The notes under the pieces were generated by a model. The model did not search any database. It saw only the letters and a list, made by a program, of their open reading frames with translations, and was not told the origin of the DNA. 64,000 bases of DNA, taken from an uncultured Oscillospiraceae bacterium (GTDB lineage Bacteria > Bacillota > Clostridia > Oscillospirales > Ruminococcaceae). This document shows positions 33,919-44,800 of the stretch, one piece after another. Position numbers and translations under genes: made by a program. The number at the start of each line of letters is the position of its first letter. The first letter of the stretch is position 1. Location of the stretch: NCBI GenBank assembly GCA_934466475.1, contig CAKSLI010000010.1:1-64000 (forward strand), given 5' to 3'.

Positions 33919-35934
33919 ATGGAGAGGTTCATACGGAAAATAACGGCGTGCGCGGCGGCAATCGCGGTATTCTGCGGCGGCTTTGCCGGAACGACCGTAT
34001 ACGCGGCGGAAACGCTGTTGACCCTGCCCCAGGCGATATCGCTGACCCTCTCGAACAGCGACAGCCTGCGAAAGGTCACGCTCAGCCGCGTAAAGAAGCA
34101 GATAGAGCTCCGGCAGGCGTACTCCGCTATCGCGGACACCCGCAAAAGGGAAAGCACCGTGCGCTTCTCCCTGCTGTTCAACATAAAGTTCCCGGAAAAG
34201 CACGGAATGCCCAAGGAGATCGAGCTGCTGACCAAGGTCCCCGATATCCAGAGCGAGCTCAGGATACTCAACGCGGAGTACGAGAACGCGCGGCTCTCCG
34301 CAGTCGCGGAATGCGAACAGCAGTACTACACCGTGGTTTACAGCGGGTACGAGGTCGAATATTACACTAACCTGCTCAGCGAGGCGCAGTCCGCACAGAA
34401 GCAGGTGATGTCCGCATACGCCTCCGGGGACGCCCTGAAAAGCGACGCGGAATACATGGAAAAGCAGGTAAAGGACGCGCAGACCTCTCTCACCAAGGCG
34501 AAAAGCACCTGCGAGCGCGCCAAGGAAAAGCTCTCCGCGATAACCGGGACGGACCTCACAAAAGGCTTCCGGTTCGAGTGCACGTTCCCGGAGACCGAGA
34601 TAAGCCGCTCCATGCTGAGCGATATCAGGAGCTACGCGCTGAAGTACGATTATTCCTACTACAAGGCGCTGGAAACGCGCAACAACGCCGACAGCAGCAC
34701 CCAGACCGTCAAGAGCGTGTATTCCGGCAGGTACGGCAATGACGCTTCCGTTATCATGTCCTACCTGAATTCCTGCCGGGCGCGCGGCGAAGCGGTGGAC
34801 TACGACTATTTCATCAACATCTACCACAGCTTCCTCTCAAAAATCCAGGAGCCCTGGAACGGAAACTACGTCATCAGGCTGATTTTCTTTAAGATAAAGA
34901 TACCAAAGGAGTGGTTCAAGAAGACCTACTCCGGCGAGCGGTATCTTGAGGACGAGCGCTACGCGCTTTTCGTAAGCCTTGCAGAGCTTGACGAGGCGGA
35001 GCAGGACAGAAAGTCCGCCTACAACACGCTTATAAACTCCCTGACGGACGGATTCTACGCGCTCCAGGAAGCAAAGGGCAGCTATCAGTCCGCGGTGGAC
35101 TACCTGGCGGCGGCTGAGCAGGACTACGCGGACGCCCTCGCCGACAACCGGAAGGGGCTTGTGTCCTTCACCGACCTGTACGACAAGAAAGTCAGCCTTA
35201 TGGAACAGCAGAAATCCATCTATGAAATGCGGGCGGACTATGCCAAGAGTCTTTCCGCGTACAACCTCCAGTCGGCGGGATATATCTCGGATAAGTTGAA
35301 CGGAAGCGGCGCAGGGGCGCTCAAGAACTACGAAAACGGCATAACTGCGGGCGAAAGCTCCGACAGCTCCCAGCCGTCCTGGTACGTCACGGTAAGCGGC
35401 GCCTCGCTCAAGGCGAGCTTCGGCGTTTCCATTCCGGAGAGCTATGACGTGACCGACTACGAACTGTACACCTCCGAGGGAAAGCTCATCGGAAAGCGCA
35501 CCGCAGTCGGGAAAACCATGACCGGGCTGAGCACGGTGTATTCCGACACTTCCCTGCTCACGCTGAAGCTCTACAAGGACGGCGAACTGAAATACAACGC
35601 CGTCTTTGACGGAATGCAGTACAGCGGCACGCTTGACTTACAGTCGGCGCAGTCCGGCTCGACAAGGTTCAGCGCGGGGACCTGGAGCGTTTCAAAAAAG
35701 GGGCTGAAAGCCGTGTTCTCGATAAAAACGGAGCAGTTCACATACGATAAATTCGAGCTGTACAGCGGCGGTACGCTCATCGGAAGCGGCACCGCGGAAA
35801 AGGGAGTTTCCCACCTGAGCAGCACCTTCGGCAACATCTCCGGATTCACTGTGAAGCTGTACTCCGCAGGCGACGAACAGGCAGTGCTGAACGTTGTATC
35901 CACAGACGACGGACAGCAGCTTCTCACACTATGA
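33919..35934 (+). CDS. Secreted TolC-like coiled-coil protein
   Basis: 671 aa. Signal peptide about residues 1-29 (cleavage after YAAE-like VYA). Residues about 32-455 read like an outer-membrane-efflux (TolC) helical fold: LTLPQAISLTLSNSDSLRKV at the start, long coiled coils, and a second-half repeat ending in GLVSFTDLYDKKVSL and MRADYAKSLSAYNLQSAG, a typical TolC repeat end. Two related beta-sandwich repeats of about 85 residues follow (about 480-570 and 580-665, each with xFELYxxGxLIGxxTAxGK). TolC proteins are not expected in a Gram-positive, so this is probably an extracytoplasmic channel or scaffold for the CIS. Confidence 0.65.
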   Translation: MERFIRKITACAAAIAVFCGGFAGTTVYAAETLLTLPQAISLTLSNSDSLRKVTLSRVKKQIELRQAYSAIADTRKRESTVRFSLLFNIKFPEKHGMPKEIELLTKVPDIQSELRILNAEYENARLSAVAECEQQYYTVVYSGYEVEYYTNLLSEAQSAQKQVMSAYASGDALKSDAEYMEKQVKDAQTSLTKAKSTCERAKEKLSAITGTDLTKGFRFECTFPETEISRSMLSDIRSYALKYDYSYYKALETRNNADSSTQTVKSVYSGRYGNDASVIMSYLNSCRARGEAVDYDYFINIYHSFLSKIQEPWNGNYVIRLIFFKIKIPKEWFKKTYSGERYLEDERYALFVSLAELDEAEQDRKSAYNTLINSLTDGFYALQEAKGSYQSAVDYLAAAEQDYADALADNRKGLVSFTDLYDKKVSLMEQQKSIYEMRADYAKSLSAYNLQSAGYISDKLNGSGAGALKNYENGITAGESSDSSQPSWYVTVSGASLKASFGVSIPESYDVTDYELYTSEGKLIGKRTAVGKTMTGLSTVYSDTSLLTLKLYKDGELKYNAVFDGMQYSGTLDLQSAQSGSTRFSAGTWSVSKKGLKAVFSIKTEQFTYDKFELYSGGTLIGSGTAEKGVSHLSSTFGNISGFTVKLYSAGDEQAVLNVVSTDDGQQLLTL

Positions 35935-35946
35935 CGAAAGGAGGGC

Positions 35947-38340
35947 ATGGCAATGTCCAGAAAGAAGATGGTCGTGATCTCCGCGGCGGCAGTGACTGCG
36001 GCGGCGCTCGGAGTATTCACCTTCGGCGAAAGCAGACCCTCCGCGGATAAAATAAGCAACGCCTCGCTGATAATCGGCACCTGCCTGATAGACTTTCAGG
36101 CGCTCAACGAGGAAAACCAGACCCTCGCTGAAAACACCGCCCAGGACGGAAATCAGGACAGGATATACTACAAGTCCGACCTCAACAGCGGAGTGTGGTA
36201 CGACATAACGGACGCCGAAAACGTCAACGACATCGTGCTCTCCAACAACCGCGTAGTAGACAACAAGACGATAGACGCGCTCACGCTCACGCTGTATTTC
36301 AAGGCGGACGGCACTGTCGTCGACCTCACCACCGGCAACGTTGTTTCCGTGCAGGACGTGGACAGCACCGTGCTTCCCTCGCAGATAGACGCGTGCAGCT
36401 CCCTCAGCCAGCAGCTTGAAATAGCGAACGGCCTTGTGGATTCCACCAAAGACCCCGACAAGGACGATGACCAGGCTGTCCACCAGCATGATGTGTATGT
36501 TGCGGAGCGTGACTCCCTGAACGCGATACTTGCGCCGGTCTCGGACGATACGACCTCCTCGCTTTCCCGCAGGCTGAACGCACTTGATCCGCTGCTATCC
36601 TCGCTGGAGGGCTCCGCGGCGGACTCCGTGGCTTCCCTTAAGGTGAAGCTGCGCGGACAGCTCGACAAGCACTGCTCCGAGGTGGTATACGCGCGGATAG
36701 AGGACGAGATCGCACGGCTGAGCGACCCGGACAAATCCGACCACGCAGACCTTATTTCGGCGCTTTCGGACGTGCAGTCCGCCCTGCTTGAGGACATGAG
36801 CACCCTTGACAGCGAAACCTCCTCCGGCAGCGGCACGGCGGCTGAAAAGCAGTCCGAGCTTGAAGAAAAGCTGATCTCCGCCGCCGAAAGCGGGAACTCC
36901 GCGGAAGCCGCCGCTCAGGCGGAAAAGCTGTCGGTGCTGGGCGCCCTGATCAACGGGGAATCCGTGGATAAATCATCCGCCGCAGAGATGTCCGGGGAGC
37001 TGTTTGACGCGGCGGTGAACGGCGTATCCGATATCGCGGATTCCGTCAGGAACGGCACAAACGATTACTACACCGACGGCAGCGGAGTCACCTCCGGGGA
37101 CGTGAAAACCGCCCTGCAAGCCGCCGTAAAGGACGCGGAAAACTTCGCAAAGGACAGCGCTTTCTACACCGCGGGCAGCACTGACTCCGAGGAATACAAC
37201 CGGCTGACCGCCGAAAAGCTCGGGGAGCTCGGAGCTCTGCTGGAGGATATTTCAGCCTCCGCAGCCGGGGACGAGCTGGCGCAGGCTGTCGCGGATACCG
37301 CGGCGGAAAGCGCTTCGGATATCCTGGCAAAGGCGGCGAAGGCGGAGGCTCTCTCCGACAGCGCCCTTGCGGCAGAGAAACAGAAGCTCGCCGACCTCCA
37401 GAAGCAGGCGGACAGCAAGTACGATGAGTACATAGACGCGCTTTCGGCGGGAGATACCGCGGCTTCCGACCAGAAAAAGGCAGAGCTTGACGCGCTCACA
37501 GACGATCTCTCCGCCGCCCGTGCGGAATACGCGGCGCAGGTGGACGGAAAATACCGCGGACTGCTGGAAGCAAAATCAGACCTGATAAATTCAGGCTCGG
37601 GCCAGACCGGCGGAAAGGACTCCGCCAAGGCAGAGCGGCAGGCTCAGGCGGAGCTTGACGCGCTGAAGGATCTGCTCTCCGACAGCGATTCAACGCTGCT
37701 GGACAGCTTCGACCAGGCGCTCGCAGACCTTGAAGCGGCTGACGCGGCTTCTGCGGAAAGCGCGTACTCCTCGCTGACGGACGCGCTGAAAAACGTCCCC
37801 GAAGCCTGCATGACGGACGACACCCGCGCAAGGGCGCTTTCCTACGCGGCGGAAAAGCTCCGGGACAACGGCGTGGATTCCCTTGACGAAAGGCTCCGCG
37901 CCGACATCGCGGCGGCGCAGTCCGGAAATATGAAGCCGGACAGCGGCTCTGACGGTTCTGACGGCTCAGGAAATGTTCCGGGAGGGACCTCCGCGTTTGA
38001 CGAGCTTTACCAGTACAAGCTCGTGATACCTAAGTACGAGATCTACTCCGATACACTCACTTTGGAGCTTGACGGAACCGTGTTCGTGAACGCCGTGAAG
38101 CTCGCGGAGCTGACGGATTCGCAGTTCATCGCCGCCAACGGCGTGTACGTCGTCAAGAACGACGATGTGCTGATAGAATTCCGGACGGACGACACCGCCG
38201 CTTATATCGGCGACAAGCTGTTCGCCCTGGCGGAGCTCCCCGTGCAGGCGGGAGATTCGCTGTATATCCCGAGCGGGCTTTTCGCCGCGGGATTCGGGCT
38301 GACGGAGACCACGGAAAACGGCACCCTGTTTATGAGATAG
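35947..38340 (+). CDS. Secreted coiled-coil protein with amine-oxidase-like C-terminal domain
   Basis: 797 aa. Signal peptide about residues 1-27. A beta-rich N-terminal part (to about 160) is followed by about 500 Ala/Glu/Asp/Ser-rich residues predicted as coiled coil, a Gly/Ser linker near 670, and a C-terminal domain of about 110 residues (YKLVIPKYEIYSDTLTLEL through YIPSGLFAAGFGL) that fits the copper amine oxidase N-terminal-like fold often used for surface or wall association in Clostridia. It follows the TolC-like gene by 12 bp and probably works with it outside the membrane. Confidence 0.6.
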   Translation: MAMSRKKMVVISAAAVTAAALGVFTFGESRPSADKISNASLIIGTCLIDFQALNEENQTLAENTAQDGNQDRIYYKSDLNSGVWYDITDAENVNDIVLSNNRVVDNKTIDALTLTLYFKADGTVVDLTTGNVVSVQDVDSTVLPSQIDACSSLSQQLEIANGLVDSTKDPDKDDDQAVHQHDVYVAERDSLNAILAPVSDDTTSSLSRRLNALDPLLSSLEGSAADSVASLKVKLRGQLDKHCSEVVYARIEDEIARLSDPDKSDHADLISALSDVQSALLEDMSTLDSETSSGSGTAAEKQSELEEKLISAAESGNSAEAAAQAEKLSVLGALINGESVDKSSAAEMSGELFDAAVNGVSDIADSVRNGTNDYYTDGSGVTSGDVKTALQAAVKDAENFAKDSAFYTAGSTDSEEYNRLTAEKLGELGALLEDISASAAGDELAQAVADTAAESASDILAKAAKAEALSDSALAAEKQKLADLQKQADSKYDEYIDALSAGDTAASDQKKAELDALTDDLSAARAEYAAQVDGKYRGLLEAKSDLINSGSGQTGGKDSAKAERQAQAELDALKDLLSDSDSTLLDSFDQALADLEAADAASAESAYSSLTDALKNVPEACMTDDTRARALSYAAEKLRDNGVDSLDERLRADIAAAQSGNMKPDSGSDGSDGSGNVPGGTSAFDELYQYKLVIPKYEIYSDTLTLELDGTVFVNAVKLAELTDSQFIAANGVYVVKNDDVLIEFRTDDTAAYIGDKLFALAELPVQAGDSLYIPSGLFAAGFGLTETTENGTLFMR

Positions 38341-38348
38341 GAGGAACA

Positions 38349-38930
38349 ATGGCAGGCTATACGGCAATTTCAGATTCCGGCAGGACGATAGTGGAGTTCC
38401 TGCGGCGGAACTGCGTTCCTCCGGTGGAAAAGCCGGAGTTCATAGGAATGTGCAGCCCTGACGAGCCGGGAAATTTCCGGCTGGGCGTGTGCCTCTACGA
38501 CATCTCAGAGGACGCGGGGACCTCCGTGAACAGGGGCGAGATAGTCGTTGATGAAACGCACGTCCGTGCGGCTCCGGCGGCGGTGAACCTCCACTACATG
38601 ATATTCACCGCGCTGAAATCGGACATCTCCGTCAGGGCGCAGGACGAACAGAGGATACTCGGCAGGGTGTTCCAGACGCTGACGGACAACCGCGTTATCT
38701 CAGACAGGCTGTTCGGCTCTCTCGCGGAAGCCGGGCAGGCGCTGAACATAAATCTTGAGAACATAGCCTATGAGGATAAGCTGAAGATATGGGCGGCGTA
38801 CAGCGTTTCCCCTAAGCCTGCGCTGTTCTACAAGGTGTCGGCGGTGTTCATCGACTCCGAGAAGATACGCGAGGTAAAGCGCGTCACCACCGCCGATATC
38901 ACACTGCGGCAGAAGGGGGCGTGGCGATGA
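38349..38930 (+). CDS. CIS tail terminator, Afp16/DUF4255-like
   Basis: 193-aa DUF4255 protein that would cap sheath and tube at the distal end. Matches: SDSGRTIVEFLRRNC near residues 8-22, RLGVCLYDISED near 43-54, AAPAAVNLHYMIFTALKSD near 72-90 and LNINLENIAYEDKLKIWAA near 131-149. Its stop overlaps the next start (ATGA). Confidence 0.88.
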   Translation: MAGYTAISDSGRTIVEFLRRNCVPPVEKPEFIGMCSPDEPGNFRLGVCLYDISEDAGTSVNRGEIVVDETHVRAAPAAVNLHYMIFTALKSDISVRAQDEQRILGRVFQTLTDNRVISDRLFGSLAEAGQALNINLENIAYEDKLKIWAAYSVSPKPALFYKVSAVFIDSEKIREVKRVTTADITLRQKGAWR

Positions 38931-39409
38931 GATTCTGCGCGTATTACGTGCTTCGCGCCGCCGGGGCGCAGAGCTTCGCGCCGCTCGAAAAAGCGCGCGT
39001 TGTCTGCGGGGAACTGACAGCCTCCCACCGGGACGGAGGATTCTACGTGTTCCTGTCTCCCCTGCCGCCGGGCGCGGAAATTACCGTGTCCTGCCCGGGG
39101 TACTCCACAGCTGTCGTGAAAGCGGGAGCCTCCGGAAAGGGAAACGCGTATCTCCGGCAGAACGGCGCGGCTCCCGCGCGGCTTGACTTCATCGCCGCGA
39201 TCCCCGCGGAAACCGGCGCTTCGGAGCTCACCGCGGCTCCGGCAGGAAATGCCCCGCAGGTTCTTGACGGCTGTACGCTGGATTACGGCTTCGGCTGGAC
39301 GAAGATACAGCACTACGACCGCATAACCTCGGTGATGAAGCTGGAACAGCCGCTCAGACAGGCAGTCCCCCGCGGAACGGCCCTCACGGTCTTTGCAGAA
39401 CAGGAGTAA
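38927..39409 (+). CDS. Small beta-sandwich CIS protein
   Basis: 160 aa, no family recognised. A central stretch (ARVVCGELTASHRDGGFYVF then ITVSCPGYST) has the look of a carboxypeptidase-regulatory-like or transthyretin-like beta-sandwich. The ATG start overlaps the terminator-gene stop in an ATGA and has AGGGGG upstream; a GTG six bases earlier is possible. Position between DUF4255 and the PAAR-like tip suggests a structural role, perhaps a spike or sheath adaptor. Confidence 0.6.
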   Translation: MRFCAYYVLRAAGAQSFAPLEKARVVCGELTASHRDGGFYVFLSPLPPGAEITVSCPGYSTAVVKAGASGKGNAYLRQNGAAPARLDFIAAIPAETGASELTAAPAGNAPQVLDGCTLDYGFGWTKIQHYDRITSVMKLEQPLRQAVPRGTALTVFAEQE

Positions 39410-39411
39410 CT

Positions 39412-39801
39412 ATGGCACTGCTCGTAACACAGGGCGCAATGTGCGCCTGCTCATTCGGACTGGCTCCGTCACAGCTCGGCGTGCTTCCGGCGAACAAGGC
39501 TTTCGGGTGCAGCAAGCCCTGCGCCACGATAATGGACAACAAGCCCATGACCAACATCATGCCGTTCGGAATGTGCACCAGCCTTGCAAATCCGCAGGTG
39601 GCGGCGGCAACCGCCGCGGCGCTCGGGGTGCTCACTCCGCAGCCGTGTATGCCGAACGTGGCGGCTCCGTGGGCGCCCGGCTGCCCTGCCGTGCTCATCG
39701 GCGGAAGACCGGCGCTCAACAATTCCTCAAAGCTGATGTGCCTGTGGGGAGGGGTCATCTCCGTTACATTCCCCGGGCAGGCGGCGATAAATATTCCATG
39801 A
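39412..39801 (+). CDS. PAAR-like spike tip protein (DUF4280-like)
   Basis: 129 aa. The N-terminus LVTQGAMCACSFG with repeated Cys, then NIMPFGMCTS near residue 49 and CPAVLIGGRPAL near 91, fits the DUF4280/PAAR-like family that sharpens the gpV spike. It lies between terminator and ATPase genes, as in other CIS loci. The seven or more cysteines could bind a metal ion. Confidence 0.82.
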   Translation: MALLVTQGAMCACSFGLAPSQLGVLPANKAFGCSKPCATIMDNKPMTNIMPFGMCTSLANPQVAAATAAALGVLTPQPCMPNVAAPWAPGCPAVLIGGRPALNNSSKLMCLWGGVISVTFPGQAAINIP

Positions 39802-39818
39802 AAAGCGTGGTGTGAAAG

Positions 39819-41873
39819 ATGTATTCCGGTTCCCCTGAACAGCTCCGGGACTATGAAAGGCTGCTGTGCGTCTATCTCAGCGAATATATGGACACGGTGG
39901 TAAGGGCGAAATCCGTCACTGACACTCCGTTCGAAAAATACAAGGGGCTCGTCATCTCCCTTGAGGAGGCGGAAAACGCCTTTTCGCCCCGCGCGTTTTC
40001 CCTCTCGGAGCAGGGCGAGCAGCGCGTTGCGGAAATATGGGCTGAGATCTCCGAAAGCTCCGCGCAGTCGGAGGAAAACGGCGTGTTCCTGCCGCTTGAC
40101 AGGATATGCAGGGCTTTTGGATTCGGCATGCTGGAACGCTTCACCATTGCACTGGCGGCGCTCCCGCTGATAAACCCGGAATATGAGCGCAGCTTCGGCT
40201 ACATCTGCGACAACGTGCGCTCCACATCGCCTACGGTCGGGCTTGCGCTGGAGCTTTTCGCGCACGGGGATTCCTCCCGCCTGGGAGCTCTTTCCGAAAA
40301 GCTGCTCAAATACGTCTTTCAGCCGTTTGACGGGAACCCTCTGCGCACGCCGCTCACATTCAGACCGTATTTCCGTAAGCTGCTCGCCTGCGGACAATTC
40401 CAGGAAAGCGGATTTATGAGCACGGTCTACCCCGCCGCGCCCGGAATGGTCTGCTATGAGCCGCAGCTATCGCTTATGGAGCATGCGGTAACGCTCCCCG
40501 GGGAACATATCATCTGCGTGTGCGGAGAAAACGGCAGCGGCAGGAAATTCCTTGTGCGGCAGCTCGGCGAACAGCTCCGCAGGGCGGTGCTGTTCGTTGA
40601 TACAATGCGGTTTGCCGCCTCCGACCGCGACTCCGCAGAGACGGATATTGTGTGCGAGCTGCTGATGAAGCAGTGCCTTGTCTGCGTCACCGGGATCACG
40701 GAGGACACCGACAGCTCCCTTTCTGCGGAGCTTATAAAGGTGCTGTTCCGGGCGGCGAAAACGGTGTTCCTGTGCGCGCACAGCCCCGCCGATATTCCTG
40801 AGACGGAGCAGCCGCAGCTCTGCGTCAGGCTGGAGGAGCTCTCCAGGGATGTCCGCCGCAGGCTGTGGCTGGATACCGGGGTCTGCGGTGAGGAGCTGGC
40901 GCAGACCGCCGCCAACAAGTTCCGCTTCGATCCCGCGCGGATAACCGGAAGCGCCAGGCGGCTGCGTGAGGAAATGTCCGCCCGAGGAATGGAGGAGCCC
41001 ACCGAGGAGCTCCTTGACGAGGTGTGCTCCCGCACCGCCGAGAACGCATTCGGCGGCAAGGCTTCGCTGATATCAAGCCGGTTCACGCTGGACGACCTGA
41101 TACTCCCGCAGGAGGAAAAGCAGCAGATACGCGAGGCGTGCGCCCGGATAAAGTACCGCCACATCGTATACGACAGGTGGAACTTCGAGAGCCGCCTTGC
41201 CTACGGAAAGGGGCTTACGATGCTGTTCGCCGGTCCTCCCGGAACCGGTAAGACCATGGCGGCAACGATCGTTGCCCGGGAGCTGGGGCTTCCCGCCTAC
41301 CGGGTGGATATCTCGCAGGTGATGTCCAAGTACATCGGCGAAACGGAAAAGAGCCTCGGCGAGATCTTCAGCGCAGCGGAGAAATGCGGCGCGATACTCT
41401 TCTTCGATGAAACGGACGCGCTCTTCGGAAAGCGCAGCGAAATAAAGGACAGCCATGACAAATACGCGAACGTTGAGACCTCGTTCCTGCTGCAAAGGCT
41501 GGAGAGCTTTGACGGGATCGTGCTCATGGCGACAAACCTTATCCAGAACATAGACGAGGCGTTCATACGCCGCATAAGCTGCGTTGTGAACTTCCCGCTG
41601 CCGGACGCTGAGCAGAGGCTTGCGCTGTGGCACAGCATGTTCCCGGAGGAAATGCCCCGGGACCCCGGCATAGATTTCGAATACCTCGCGGAGCAGTTCG
41701 AGCTTTCCGGCGCCGCGATAAAGAACGCCGTGATGTCTGCGGCGTTCCTTGCCGCAGAGGAGGGCTCCGCGGTGAACATGGCGCATATACTCAGGGCAGT
41801 TAAGCAGCAGCTCTCAAAACAGGGAAAGGTGCTGCTAAAGGGCGATTTCGGGAAATACTCGGTATACTTCTGA
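39819..41873 (+). CDS. CIS AAA+ ATPase, Afp15-like
   Basis: 684 aa. An N-terminal helical domain precedes a first, degenerate ATPase module with a Walker A-like GENGSGRK near residues 231-238, then a complete C-terminal AAA+ module: GPPGTGKT near 471-478, Walker B AILFFDETDALFG near 526-538, sensor 1 ATNLIQ near 569 and an arginine finger in FIRRI. CIS operons carry such an ATPase, needed for particle assembly and firing competence. The last three genes of the operon follow on closely. Confidence 0.9.
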   Translation: MYSGSPEQLRDYERLLCVYLSEYMDTVVRAKSVTDTPFEKYKGLVISLEEAENAFSPRAFSLSEQGEQRVAEIWAEISESSAQSEENGVFLPLDRICRAFGFGMLERFTIALAALPLINPEYERSFGYICDNVRSTSPTVGLALELFAHGDSSRLGALSEKLLKYVFQPFDGNPLRTPLTFRPYFRKLLACGQFQESGFMSTVYPAAPGMVCYEPQLSLMEHAVTLPGEHIICVCGENGSGRKFLVRQLGEQLRRAVLFVDTMRFAASDRDSAETDIVCELLMKQCLVCVTGITEDTDSSLSAELIKVLFRAAKTVFLCAHSPADIPETEQPQLCVRLEELSRDVRRRLWLDTGVCGEELAQTAANKFRFDPARITGSARRLREEMSARGMEEPTEELLDEVCSRTAENAFGGKASLISSRFTLDDLILPQEEKQQIREACARIKYRHIVYDRWNFESRLAYGKGLTMLFAGPPGTGKTMAATIVARELGLPAYRVDISQVMSKYIGETEKSLGEIFSAAEKCGAILFFDETDALFGKRSEIKDSHDKYANVETSFLLQRLESFDGIVLMATNLIQNIDEAFIRRISCVVNFPLPDAEQRLALWHSMFPEEMPRDPGIDFEYLAEQFELSGAAIKNAVMSAAFLAAEEGSAVNMAHILRAVKQQLSKQGKVLLKGDFGKYSVYF

Positions 41874-41890
41874 CAGGCTGAAAAGGAGGC

Positions 41891-44800
41891 ATGGAAATGG
41901 CTGGAACCACGGCAGAACAGGTGAAAAGACAGGCTGATGTCCTGCACAGCGAAAACAGTGAGGAACTCAGAGACGCGTCCCAGGACGCCCTGACCGACTC
42001 CGAAAACCTGGCAGAGCTCCAGAGCATCCGGGCGGAAGCGGACGCGGAGGAGCGCGATCCCAGCCGTGAAAGACCGGGATTCTTCGAACGCATACTCAGC
42101 TTTTTCAGCTTCAACAGCAAGTACAAGTCCGGGGAAATGAGCAGCGGCAGGAACAAGAAGCGCTCAGGCAAAAGCTACGAGGACTTCCTTATCGCAAAGC
42201 TCAGCTACCAGACGGGCGGGGACTCCGCCTATGAGACCGCCGGCGACGGGCTGACCTTTTCGCGCTCCGGCGGAAAAATGAACACCGACATCAAAAACGA
42301 CTCCGCCGCGATAAGCCAGACCCGCACGGACGAGGGGCAGTCCATAAGAACGTCAACAAACATCACCTACTACGACCGGGTGCGGCTCATTAACGCAGAC
42401 GCGAACTTCAAGCACCGTATACTTGGAGACAGCACCGCGGCATATTCCTCTGAAAATGTGCAGCTGAAGCTGCTCGGGGAATTCCGCGACCTTAACCTTC
42501 TGGACAAGAGGATGACCCTGCTGCACAACTATACCGCCGGCACGGATAAATTCGGCGCGATAGCCTCGGCGGACTTTGACGACGCGCGCAGCGGCGTCAG
42601 AGTCAGCACCGGCGCGTTTTTTATGCGGGACGGAAGCGGCGCTCCCAGGCTGTCGTTCAAAAAGGGCCGCATAACCCTGTCCACGGAGGATTTTACCGTA
42701 AAGCTGAACGCTCCCTCCTCCGATGACGGAAAAGCCATAGTTTCAGACAGGAACGTCCTCAGCATAACCGGGCTTGACAAAACCACTGAGATCAACAGCG
42801 AGATCTTCCTCACGGACTCCGGGATAATCCCGCCTGAGGTGCTGCCGGATGACGGCAGCCCGGTGCTCACCAGGGACGAAACCGGAAAGCTCCGCGCGGG
42901 CGTCCTGATAGACGGCGAAAACGGCGGAGAGATCGTTGCCATAGGCGAGACCGCCGAAGCCCCCGAAGACGAAAACGAACCCGCCGAAGAGGACGAGGGC
43001 TCCACAATGAAGCTGGGTCCCGTGACTTTCACCGGGGTGAAGCGCTCCGTAGAGCTCAATGGCGGGCTGAACGTAAAGTTCAGCGCAAAGGGAGCCACTA
43101 TCGACAATGTGGATTTCCTGAAGCTCGGCGAAACGAAAGCGGGGCTCCAGCTCAGCGGAAACAAGCCGTCCAGGGCAGTGCTGGAATCCACCTCGCTGAT
43201 ATTCCCGAAGTTTGATTTCATGGAAAATATCACGCTTTTCGGCAGCGAGATAGCCGTCGATGGGGACGGCATCAGCTTTGAGGAAATATCCCTCGGCGCA
43301 AAGGATTTCGATATCGGATTCCTGAAAGCGGAGGAAGCCGCCGTGAAGCTCACAAAAGAGGAGGAGATCTCCGTTTCCGCCGAGGCTGAAAACATCTCCA
43401 TTGAAGCGAAGCTGGGCGGTCTGGAGTTTTCCGCGGAGGATCTTTCCGGAGAGCTGACATTCCCGAAAGGCTCGCCTGACCTCAACATAACAGGCGGCAG
43501 CGTTTCCGCGGGGGCTGACGTACTGCGGCTCACTCTGGATAACCTCAGATATTCTGACGGCACACTGGATTTCGGCAGCGCCAGAACCAACACAAAAAAT
43601 ATAAGCCTGTTCGGCGTGGCGGAGCTGTCCAATGTCACAGCGGAGACCACCGCCGGCTCCATAACCAAAAAAGGACTGAGCATGGGAAACGACCCGGCGC
43701 TGAAGCTCTCCGCAGATTTTTCGCTGCTTGAAAGGAAGCTCGGCGGTCTGGAATTCGACCTGGACAACGAGGGCTTCGGCGGAACGTTCGAATTTGAAGA
43801 CAAGGCGCAGCTCATATCCTCGGATCAGTTCAGTCTTTCCGCCTCCGGAAAAATAGGCTTCGACCGCAGGCACGCCTCCGGAAAGCTCCTGCCTGTCACA
43901 AAGGATTTCAGCGCAAGCGCGGAACTGTTCGGTCTGCTTGATATCTCCGCAGACCATATTGAGATAGACAGCGAAAACAGGCAGTTCACCGCCTCGGAAA
44001 TGTCCGGCGGCGTTAAGGATATACTCACCGTTACCGGAAAGGACGTAAAGCTCGGAAAGGGCGGCGCAGGGTTCTCGGAAATAACCGCAGAATACGGCGG
44101 ATTTGAGCTTTTCGGCGGGGTCATTTCTGTTGACAGCGGCAAATTTACGGCAAAGTCCCCGGAAAAATTTGAGGGCGGTATCAGCGCAGGCTTCAGCGCG
44201 GGCGGGGTATCCGCGTCAGTCAGCGCGGAGCTTGAATTCACAAAGGAGAGGAGATACTTCCCCGCAATTACCGGAATAGACGAATTCTCCCTCGAAATCG
44301 GCGACTCAAAGCTTGAGGGCGCGAAGCTTTCCGCCGCTCAGGACAGCGATGAGAAAGCGCTTGATTTCAGCGCCGAAAAGCTCTCTGTCGGCAGGAACGA
44401 AAAGGTCAGCATAACCAATATCTCAGGAAGCGCCTCAAAGGACAGGTTTGCCCTGGACAGCGCTGACGTCAGCATAAACGACCTTTTCGGCATAGGCTCG
44501 CTCAGCGGAAAGATCACAAACATGACCGCCGGCAGCGATGGCGTTTTCTTCGAGAAACTATCGTTCGGAAGTCAGAAGATATCCCTCGGGGAAACCATGT
44601 CTGCGGGCTCGGCTGAGATATCCCTCAGCAAAACAAGGGAAGACGGATTCTCAGTGACCGCCAGCGCAGATGATATAAATTCGCAGCTGGATTTCACGCC
44701 GTTCTCGCTGGAGACAAGCGGGCTCTCCGGCAATGTGACATACGCGGACGGCAGGGTTTCCGTGGGCACAAAGGGAGATATAACGCTCGGTCTGGCGGAC

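Noticed and set aside
33340-34827. Open frame of 495 codons on the minus strand under the MORN and TolC-like genes
   Set aside because: It spans two well-supported genes and the gap between them, with no start signal or recognisable domain.
33919-35934. Taking the TolC-like protein as evidence for a Gram-negative host
   Set aside because: SpoVT, the GH18/YaaH-type fragment, strong Firmicutes-type promoters and ribosome binding sites, and no outer-membrane genes argue otherwise.
38927-39409. Annotating this as a LysM or VgrG-tip extension
   Set aside because: No LysM motif or beta-helix repeat is visible; only a general beta-sandwich look.
42529-43957. Two long minus-strand open frames within the 2159-aa gene
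   Set aside because: Composition mirrors the sense repeats (Ser/Pro-rich antisense of the beta-repeat codons); no ribosome binding sites.
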